Origin: Lentisphaeria bacterium
Lineage (GTDB): Bacteria; Verrucomicrobiota; Lentisphaeria; Oligosphaerales; Oligosphaeraceae
DNA length: 20,859 bases
Assembly: GCA_016287975.1 (NCBI GenBank)
Contig: JAEEXV010000328.1
Location: forward strand, 1 to 20,859
Direction of reading: 5' to 3'
The notes beneath the pieces were generated by a model. The model had not been told where the DNA came from. It saw only the letters and a program-made list of their open reading frames with translations, and did not search any database. This document shows positions 14,864 to 20,859 of the stretch, in pieces (position 1 is the first letter of the stretch; each line of letters begins with the position of its first letter). The translations under genes were made by a program, and so were the position numbers.

Positions 14864-17757
14864 GGCGGCTGGGGCTCGGGGGGCTCGGCGGGGGCTTCGT
14901 CGGAAGCGGGCGCGGGCGCATCGGGCGTGGAATCAGCGGAGGCGGGGGCATCGGTTTCGAGCGGCGCGTCCAGGCTGTCGTCCTCGGCGTCGAGTTTGGC
15001 CTGTTCGGCGGCCTGGGATTCCTCGAAGGCGGCCTTGGCGGCGGCGTTCTCCTCTTCCTCGGCGGCCTTGGCGGCGTTGGCGGCGGCGTCCTCCTCGGAG
15101 AGGACGTCGACCAGCGAGACGTTGGCGACGAGGTCGTCCTTCTTGGAGAGGCGCATCAGGATGACGCCCTGGCTGTTGCGGCTGCAGCGCTTCGCCTGGG
15201 CGACGGGGATGCGCACGGCCTGCCCCTTGGAGGAGAGCATCAGCAGATCCTGGCCGCATTCCGGCGGGATCTGCATGGCCGCGACGACGCGGTCGCCAGG
15301 GCGCAGTTTGATGGAGCGGACGCCCTGGGTGCCGCGGTTGGTGAGGCGGTAGCGGAAGGCGCTGTTGTCGGCGCCAGGCGCGCTCTCCTCGGCCTCCTCC
15401 GCCTCCTCGGCTTCGGCCTCCTCGGTGGCATTCTCCTCGGCGGCGGCGTTGTCGTCGTCGGAAGGCGGTGGCGGGGCGGCGTCGCCCGCGGAGGAGCCGA
15501 TGGGCGTGCGCTTGCCGATGCCATGGGCGGTCACGATCAGCAGTTCGTCCTCGGGCTCGACGACGGCCATCGAGACCACGCATCCAGGGGTGCCGTCGTC
15601 GTCTGGCTTGAGCTTGATTCCGCGGACGCCCGCGGCCTGGCGGCCCATGGCCCTGACCTGGGTCTCGTGGAATCGGACGGCGCGGCCGTTCTGGCTGGAG
15701 AGGAGCAGTTCGTGGTTGCCGTCGGTGAGCTGCGCGTCGAGGAGGTCGTCGCCCTCCTTGATGTTGAGGGCGATGAGGCCGCGGCGGTTGATGTTCTTGA
15801 AGAGGGCGAGCGCGGTGCGCTTGATGACGCCCTTCTTGGTGACCATCACGACGAAGTTGTTCTCCAGGTCGATGGTCTTTTCGTCGAAGGAGATGACGGC
15901 GCGGATCTCCTCGTGCTGCTCGGGGTGCTCGTCGTCGTGGATGAGGTTCAGCACGTTGGCGATGAAGCGTCCTGAGTCGCCGCGGCCGCTCTCGGGCAGC
16001 GAGTAGGCGCGGTCGAGGCGGTAGGCGCGGCCGTAGTTGGTGAAGAAGAGGAGGGTGTTGTGGGAGCGGGTCGAGAAGACCATCTGCACCGTGTCGCCGT
16101 CCTTGCGGGCGCGCATGCCGATGACGCCTGAGCCGCCGCGGTTCTGCGTCTCGTATTCGTCGGCGGAGCAGCGTTTGATGTAGCCGAGGCGGGAGAGGGT
16201 GACCATGTAGATTTCGCGCTTGGTGAGCCCGTCGAGGTCCATTTCGCCCTCGACGGACTCGATGCGGGTGCGTCGCGGGGTGTTGAACTGCGCCTTGGTC
16301 TTGAGGAGTTCCTCGCGCACGACGGCCATGATGTTCGCGCGGCACGAGAGGATGCGGTTGTATTCCGCGATCTTCGCCTGCAGGTCGTTGTGCTCGTTGG
16401 TCAGGTCCGCGACGGCGAGGTTGGTCAGGGCCGCGAGGCGCATGTCGAGGATGGCGGCGCACTGCACCTCGTCCAGGGGGAAGCGCGCCATCAGGCGCTG
16501 CGTGGATTCCTGGCGGTCGCGCGAGGAGCGGATGATCTGGATGACCTCGTCGATGTTCGCCTGCGCGATGAGCAGCCCCTGGACGATGTGGTCGCGTTCC
16601 AGCGCCTTCTGGAGGAGGTATCGGGTGCGCCGGGTCACGACCTGCTCGCGGTGGTCGATGTAGGCCATGAGGATCTGCTTCAGGGTCATGGTGCGCGGGC
16701 GGTTGTGGTCCACCACCAGGAACTGGGCGGGGTCGACGATCTCCAGCTGCGTGTTCTTGAAGAGTTCGTTCAGCACCACGCTGGGGGTCGCGTCCTGCTT
16801 CAGTTCGATTTCGATGTGGACGCCGTTGCGGGAGCTGGAGTAGTCGTTGATGCTGGCGATGCCCTTGATGGCGCCGCTCTGCGCGAGTTCGCCGATCTGC
16901 CCGACCATCTTCGCCTTGTTGACGCCGTAGGGGATTTCGCTGACGATGATCTTGTCGCGCCCGCGCCCTTCGGCGGTGACGACCTCGGCCTTGCCGCGGA
17001 CGCGGATGCCGCCCTGGCCAGTCGTGTAGAGGGAGCGGATGCCCTTGAGGCCGTGGATGATGCCGCCAGTCGGATAGTCGGGGCCGGGGAGGATCTCCAT
17101 GAGTTCGTCGACGGTGAGGTTCGGGTTGTCGATGAGGGCCACCGCGGCGTCGATGGCCTCGCCGAGGTTGTGGGTCGGGACGTTGGTGGCCATGCCGACG
17201 CCGATGCCCTGGGAGCCGTTGACGAGGAGGTTCGGGAAGGCGGCGGGGAGGACGATGGGTTCGAGTTCCTTCGCGTCGAAGGTCTCGCGCATGTCGACGG
17301 TGTCCTTGTCCAGGTCCGCGAGCAGCGCCTCGGCGGCCTTGTCCATCTTGCATTCGGTGTATCGGTAGGCGGCGGGCGGGTCGCCGTCCATCGAGCCGAA
17401 GTTTCCGTGGCCGTGGATCAGGGGCACGCGCATCGAGAAGTCCTGCGCGAGGCGGACGATGGTGTCGTAGACGGATGAATCGCCGTGGGGGTGGTAGTTG
17501 CCGATGACGAGGCCGACCACCTTGGCGCACTTGTTGAGGCCGCCGCCGCTGGTGTAGCCGCCCTGGCGCATCGCGTAGAGGATGCGGCGGGCGCCTGGCT
17601 TCAGGCCGTCGCGGACGTCGGGGATGGCGCGGCCGATGTTGGCGGAGACCGAATACTGCAGGTATGCCCCGCGCATCAGGCCGTTGACGCCCGTCGGCAG
17701 GTCGTTGCGGCTGTATGCCGCCCACTGCTCGGAGGAGATGGTTTTCTTGTCTGCCAT
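14842..17757 (-). CDS. gyrA: DNA gyrase subunit A
   Basis: 971 residues, longer than the usual ~820-880. The breakage-reunion domain has AAYRYTECKM with the catalytic Y133. The quinolone-resistance region reads HGDSSVYDTIVRLAQ: S94 and D98 correspond to E. coli S83 and D87 and are wild-type, while S95 replaces the common Ala84. The C-terminal beta-pinwheel is present, but the GyrA-box reads QNRGGSG (538-544) instead of QRRGGKG. A Pro/Asp/Ala/Glu-rich insert (755-798) lies in the pinwheel after GIGKRTPIG, and a second Ala/Glu/Pro-rich tail runs from about 889 to the end. With GyrB it forms the A2B2 enzyme that introduces negative supercoils in the cytoplasm. The start is 49 bp after gyrB without a Shine-Dalgarno sequence. 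ParC was considered and rejected because of the adjacent gyrB and the long pinwheel. Confidence 0.95.
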   Translation of the reverse strand: MADKKTISSEQWAAYSRNDLPTGVNGLMRGAYLQYSVSANIGRAIPDVRDGLKPGARRILYAMRQGGYTSGGGLNKCAKVVGLVIGNYHPHGDSSVYDTIVRLAQDFSMRVPLIHGHGNFGSMDGDPPAAYRYTECKMDKAAEALLADLDKDTVDMRETFDAKELEPIVLPAAFPNLLVNGSQGIGVGMATNVPTHNLGEAIDAAVALIDNPNLTVDELMEILPGPDYPTGGIIHGLKGIRSLYTTGQGGIRVRGKAEVVTAEGRGRDKIIVSEIPYGVNKAKMVGQIGELAQSGAIKGIASINDYSSSRNGVHIEIELKQDATPSVVLNELFKNTQLEIVDPAQFLVVDHNRPRTMTLKQILMAYIDHREQVVTRRTRYLLQKALERDHIVQGLLIAQANIDEVIQIIRSSRDRQESTQRLMARFPLDEVQCAAILDMRLAALTNLAVADLTNEHNDLQAKIAEYNRILSCRANIMAVVREELLKTKAQFNTPRRTRIESVEGEMDLDGLTKREIYMVTLSRLGYIKRCSADEYETQNRGGSGVIGMRARKDGDTVQMVFSTRSHNTLLFFTNYGRAYRLDRAYSLPESGRGDSGRFIANVLNLIHDDEHPEQHEEIRAVISFDEKTIDLENNFVVMVTKKGVIKRTALALFKNINRRGLIALNIKEGDDLLDAQLTDGNHELLLSSQNGRAVRFHETQVRAMGRQAAGVRGIKLKPDDDGTPGCVVSMAVVEPEDELLIVTAHGIGKRTPIGSSAGDAAPPPPSDDDNAAAEENATEEAEAEEAEEAEESAPGADNSAFRYRLTNRGTQGVRSIKLRPGDRVVAAMQIPPECGQDLLMLSSKGQAVRIPVAQAKRCSRNSQGVILMRLSKKDDLVANVSLVDVLSEEDAAANAAKAAEEEENAAAKAAFEESQAAEQAKLDAEDDSLDAPLETDAPASADSTPDAPAPASDEAPAEPPEPQPPSPPRPQ
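15364..15495 (-). other. Acidic low-complexity insert within the GyrA pinwheel
   Basis: Codons 755-798 encode an Ala/Pro/Asp/Glu stretch (SSAGDAAPPPPSDDDN, then alternating Glu/Ala). It sits at the loop between GKRT and the next blade strand, so a flexible loop could be tolerated without breaking the fold. Confidence 0.7.
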
Positions 17758-17806
17758 AGTGGAGTTGAAGGCTGGAGGCTAAAGTCTGAAGGGGGGGAGG
17801 GCGTCC

Positions 17807-20494
17807 TTAGATGTCGGGGTTGAGGACGGTGTCGGCGTTTTCCTCGATGAACTGGCGGCGCGGGTAGACGTTGGAGCCCATGAGGAGGTCGAAGGTCTTG
17901 TCGGCCGCCTCGGCGTCCTCGACCTTGACCTGGATCATCGAGCGGGTCTCGGGGTTCATCGTCGTCTCCCAGAGTTCGTCCGCGCTCATCTCGCCCAGAC
18001 CTTTGTAGCGCTGGATGGTGATGCCCTTGCGGCCCTGCCTCGTCACCGTGTCGCAGAGTTCCTGGAGGGACTGGACGGGCGTCACCTTGCCGTCCTTGGT
18101 CTCGACGAGTTCGGCGACAGGCGCATTCGACGCGAAGAGCGCCTGGAGGTCCAGGCCGTCGGCCTTGAGCTGCGCGGCGAGGCCTTCGAGGGCGCCCGCC
18201 TCGGGCAGTTTGACGACATTGACGTCCTCCTCCTGCTTCGGCGGTTCGGGGCCCATGTCGATGACATTGCCGTCCTCGTCGACCTGCTGCTCGGCGGCCT
18301 TCTCCTGCTCCTCGGCGGCCTTCTCCTGCTCCTCGGCGGGCGCGGCCTCCTGCGGCTCCTCCTCGGCGGGCGCGGCTTCGCCGCCTTCTGCGGCTTCGCC
18401 GCCTTCTGCGGCTGCGGCCGCGATTGCGGCGGCCTTGCGTTCGCGGAAGGCGTTGACGAGGGCGTCGACCTCGGCCTGCTCCCAGCAGTAGGTGGTGGCG
18501 AGGACGCCGTTTTCGCGGATTTCGACCATGAACTTCGGGAAGGCGCCGTGCTCGGCGCGCAGCCGCATGAAGTCGGCGGGCTTGATGCCGTAGCGGGGGA
18601 GGTTGACGGTGGTGAGGCGGAGGCTGTCGCGGATGCGCTGGATGATGGCGGTCACCTTGTCGGGGGGCAGTGCCTCCTGGCCTGGGAGGCGCAGGTTCAG
18701 GGACTGGAGGCCGAGGCCGGTGAGCTTGCTGTCCATGTCGTCCTCGGTCTCGACGTACTGCTCGTGCTTGCCGCGGGTGATCTTGAAGAGCGGCGGCCGC
18801 GCGATGTAGACGTATCCAGCCTCGACGACGGGGCGCAGGTGGCGGAAGAGGAAGGTCAGCACGAGTGTACGGATGTGCGATCCATCCACATCGGCATCCG
18901 TCATGATGACGATGCGGTGGTAGCGGGCCTTCGAGATGTCGATGCCGTCGCCCGCGCCGACGCCGATCGCCGTGAAGAGCGACCGGATCTCCTCGTTGCG
19001 GAGCAGTCGGTCGGGGGCCGCCTTCTCGGCGTTGATGAGCTTGCCGCGGATGGGCAGGATCGCCTGGAAGGCGCTCTCGCGCCCGCTCTTGGCGGAGCCG
19101 CCGGCCGAATCGCCCTCGACGATGTAGAGTTCGGTGAGCGCGGGGTCCTTGCACGAGCAGTCGCTGAGCTTGCCGACGAGGCCCTGCATGGCCTTCTGCG
19201 GGTTCATGACGTCCTCGATGGCCTTGCGGGCCTTTTCGCGCGCCTGGGCGGAGATCAGCGCGTGCTGGACCATGGCGGCGGCCTCCTTGGGGTGTTCCTC
19301 GAAGTAGGCGTTCAGCTGCTCGTAGGTCGCCGAGTACATCAGGCCGTTGACCTCGGGGTTGTTGAGCTTGGTCTTGGTCTGGCTTTCGAAGAGGGGGTTC
19401 TCCACCTTGACGGAGACGACCGCCGCGAGGCCCTTGCGGATGTCCTCGCTGGTCACCGTGACCTCGTCCTTCTTCTCTTTCTCCTTCTTCGGCTTCTCCG
19501 CGACCTTCTTGCCGGACTTCTTCGCGGCCTCCTCCGCCATGCGCTTCGAGTAGTTGTTGATGGCGCGGGTGAGGGCGGTCAGGAAGCCCGAGAGGTGGGT
19601 GCCGCCGTCGGTGGTGTTGATGCCGTTGACGAAGCTGTGGATGGATTCGTCGTAGGAGTCGTTGTACTGGAGGGCGATGTCATAGAAGAAGTCGCCTGAT
19701 CCGTCGGATCGGAATCCAGTCTTTTCGCCCTGGAAGAAGACGACGGTGGGGGAGAGGGTGTTCCTGCCCTCGTTCAGGTATTTGACGAACTCGGCGACGC
19801 CGCCCTGGTAGTGGAAGGTCTCGCTGCGTGGGTTGGCGCCGCGCACGTCGGTCAGGGTGATCTTGATGCCCGCGTTGAGGTAGGCCAGTTCGCGCAGGCG
19901 CTTGGCGAGGATGTCCCACTTGTATTCGAGGACGCTGAAGACCTCGGGGTCGGGGAGGTACTGCACCGTCGTGCCGCGGCGGCTGCTCGGCCCGAGGACC
20001 TTCAGCGGCTCCGTCGTGCGGCCCTGCGAGAAGCGCATCTGGTAGCGCTCGCCGTCGCGGTCGATGGTCAGGACCAGCCAGGTCGAGAGGGCGTTGACGC
20101 AGGAGACGCCGACGCCGTGGAGGCCGCCCGAGAACTTGTAGACCTCCTTGTCGAACTTGCCGCCCGCATGAAGCATGGTCAGCGCGACCTCGCAGGCGGG
20201 CTTGTTCTCGGTGGGGTGCATGCCGACGGGGATGCCGCGGCCGTCGTCCTCGACGGTGACCGAGTTGTCGAGGCCGATGGTGACCTCGATGTTCTGGCAG
20301 TAGCCCGCGAGGGCCTCGTCGATGGAGTTGTCGACGACTTCGTAGACGAGCTGGTGCAGCCCCTTTTCATCCGTGTCGCCGATATACATGCCTGGACGCA
20401 TCCGAACCGCCTCCAGGCCCTTCAGGACTTTGATCTGGCCGCCGTCGTCCGCCGTTGGCGCCGCATTGACCGCCGCCTCTTCCTCTGATACCAT
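17807..20494 (-). CDS. gyrB: DNA gyrase subunit B
   Basis: 895 residues, longer than the ~640 of short forms and the ~800 of E. coli. The GHKL ATPase has YEVVDNSIDEALAG (E52 general base, N56 for Mg), VEDDGRGIPVG and GGLHGVGVSCVNALS. The transducer has QTKTKLNN with K374. TOPRIM has IVEGDSAGGSAKSGR (E460) and MTDADVDGSHIRTL (D533, D535, D537). The C-terminus has IQRYKGLGEM and EPRR-like YPRRQFIEENA. A large insert lies between ARPPLFKITRGK (~565-576) and FASN (~790); it holds an Ala/Glu-rich stretch at 686-760. A Lys-rich insert at 324-345 lies in the transducer. The ATG at 20494 has GAGG (20503-20506) 8 nt upstream. It supplies the ATPase and metal-binding half of gyrase and precedes gyrA by 49 bp. 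All catalytic residues are present. Confidence 0.97.
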   Translation of the reverse strand: MVSEEEAAVNAAPTADDGGQIKVLKGLEAVRMRPGMYIGDTDEKGLHQLVYEVVDNSIDEALAGYCQNIEVTIGLDNSVTVEDDGRGIPVGMHPTENKPACEVALTMLHAGGKFDKEVYKFSGGLHGVGVSCVNALSTWLVLTIDRDGERYQMRFSQGRTTEPLKVLGPSSRRGTTVQYLPDPEVFSVLEYKWDILAKRLRELAYLNAGIKITLTDVRGANPRSETFHYQGGVAEFVKYLNEGRNTLSPTVVFFQGEKTGFRSDGSGDFFYDIALQYNDSYDESIHSFVNGINTTDGGTHLSGFLTALTRAINNYSKRMAEEAAKKSGKKVAEKPKKEKEKKDEVTVTSEDIRKGLAAVVSVKVENPLFESQTKTKLNNPEVNGLMYSATYEQLNAYFEEHPKEAAAMVQHALISAQAREKARKAIEDVMNPQKAMQGLVGKLSDCSCKDPALTELYIVEGDSAGGSAKSGRESAFQAILPIRGKLINAEKAAPDRLLRNEEIRSLFTAIGVGAGDGIDISKARYHRIVIMTDADVDGSHIRTLVLTFLFRHLRPVVEAGYVYIARPPLFKITRGKHEQYVETEDDMDSKLTGLGLQSLNLRLPGQEALPPDKVTAIIQRIRDSLRLTTVNLPRYGIKPADFMRLRAEHGAFPKFMVEIRENGVLATTYCWEQAEVDALVNAFRERKAAAIAAAAAEGGEAAEGGEAAPAEEEPQEAAPAEEQEKAAEEQEKAAEQQVDEDGNVIDMGPEPPKQEEDVNVVKLPEAGALEGLAAQLKADGLDLQALFASNAPVAELVETKDGKVTPVQSLQELCDTVTRQGRKGITIQRYKGLGEMSADELWETTMNPETRSMIQVKVEDAEAADKTFDLLMGSNVYPRRQFIEENADTVLNPDI
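18215..18439 (-). other. Ala/Glu-rich insert with short tandem repeats in GyrB
   Basis: Codons 686-760 encode AEGGEA repeated from two 18-bp units (18372-18407) and EQEKAAE from 21-bp units (18301 onward). The second half continues as DEDGNVIDMGPEPPKQEED. It lies within the TOPRIM-associated insertion. The short DNA repeats suggest expansion by replication slippage. Confidence 0.75.
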
Positions 20495-20859
20495 GTCTCA
20501 AACCTCGAATGATGTGGGGTTCATCCCGAAAAACGGGGTCGCGCATACGCCCGTGTACGCGCGTAATTCAAGTACTATAACGCGCGAATTGGTTTTTTCA
20601 TCCCTTTGCCGTGTGATTTTGCGGATTTTCGCGCACGGCGGCGGGCTTCGTGTTCGGGCTGGCGTCGCGGGGCGGCTCGGGGACGGGGGCCGCGCCTTCA
20701 TCCAGCCATGCAAACGACGGGGGGCTGCCGCCCCCCGCACCCCCCCCCCTCGCTCGGCGCTCATCGGGGGCGGGGCGGAATGGGCGCTGCGGCGAAAGTG
20801 AGCGGGCCCCGATGTATGGGCGGCGTGTGCCGCGGGGCTTGCCCCGCGGGCCAATGTGC
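20495..20859. other. Gene-free region upstream of gyrB: leader, weak -10 and palindromes
   Basis: No convincing gene is seen. The gyrB-proximal part has the SD (20503-20506), a CCCG-A5-CGGG mini-hairpin (20525-20537) and the decamer AGTACTATAA (20571-20580; minus-strand TATAGT), which also occurs before the pseudopilin (6438-6447). The decamer sits between near-identical direct repeats ACGCGCG(T)AATT (20557-20568, 20580-20590). No -35 match exists at 16-18 bp. The distal part has a GGGGGGC-TGCC-GCCCCCC palindrome (20718-20737), a C10 run (20740-20749) and the third copy of the extragenic palindrome (20821-20852). Confidence 0.5.
20821..20852 (-). repeat. Third, inverted copy of the extragenic palindrome
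   Basis: Read on the minus strand: 9-bp arms CCGCGGGGC and GCCCCGCGG around AA, then CACACGC. This matches the elements at 7627 and 7718 (arms CCGGCGGGC and GCCCGCCGG around AA, then CACACGC). The two arm pairs differ at adjacent G/C positions in a compensating way, so the stem is kept. Confidence 0.65.

Noticed and set aside
14842..17757. Topoisomerase IV ParC instead of GyrA, prompted by the degenerate GyrA-box
   Set aside because: It directly follows gyrB, has a long pinwheel domain and GyrA-like sequence throughout; no second type IIA pair is visible.

Overview
The window is high-GC bacterial DNA, most likely from the Planctomycetes-Verrucomicrobia-Chlamydiae group and probably close to Lentisphaerota/Victivallales or Kiritimatiellota. 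This rests on three things: a pseudopilin with the [20 protein letters not shown] leader plus an H-x9-DG tail, large secreted glycoside-hydrolase-like proteins beside it, and several genes without a visible Shine-Dalgarno (SD) sequence. No 16S or other decisive marker is present, so the placement is an inference.

Layout: the end of a plus-strand topoisomerase I gene (1-200) converges on a long series of minus-strand genes, with a strong hairpin (230-274) between the two stop regions. Read in the direction of transcription from the right, the minus strand carries gyrB (20494-17807), gyrA (17757-14842), a GT-C membrane glycosyltransferase (14776-13145), a class I/II aminotransferase (13111-11894), an overlapping FAD-dependent oxidoreductase of the phytoene-desaturase type (11897-10521) and mutS (10372-7832). 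Next come a repeat-rich spacer (about 7580-7831), a winged-helix/nucleotidyltransferase plus HEPN pair (7514-6572), and a pseudopilin followed by two tandem secreted TIM-barrel proteins (6385-287). About 365 bp upstream of gyrB hold no gene, only palindromes and homopolymers.

The right half is largely housekeeping DNA topology and repair, with an uncharacterised GT-C/aminotransferase/oxidoreductase set between gyrA and mutS. Both gyrase subunits carry Ala/Glu-rich insertions, and the GyrA-box is degenerate (QNRGGSG). The left part is accessory. The HEPN-MNT pair looks like a toxin-antitoxin module with its own candidate promoter and operator, and its HEPN frame is interrupted by a TAA after which 20 coding-like codons continue. 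The pseudopilin and the two paralogous enzymes are spaced 27 bp apart and follow a near-consensus sigma70-type promoter. They look like one operon for a surface or exported polysaccharide-degrading function.

The least expected structures are a dispersed 20-bp palindrome family followed by CACACGC (two copies at 7625-7767 and an inverted copy at 20821-20852, with compensatory base changes in the stem), a 33-bp in-frame tandem duplication covering the gyrA stop codon, and a near-identical 3' block shared by the two tandem enzymes that suggests gene conversion.
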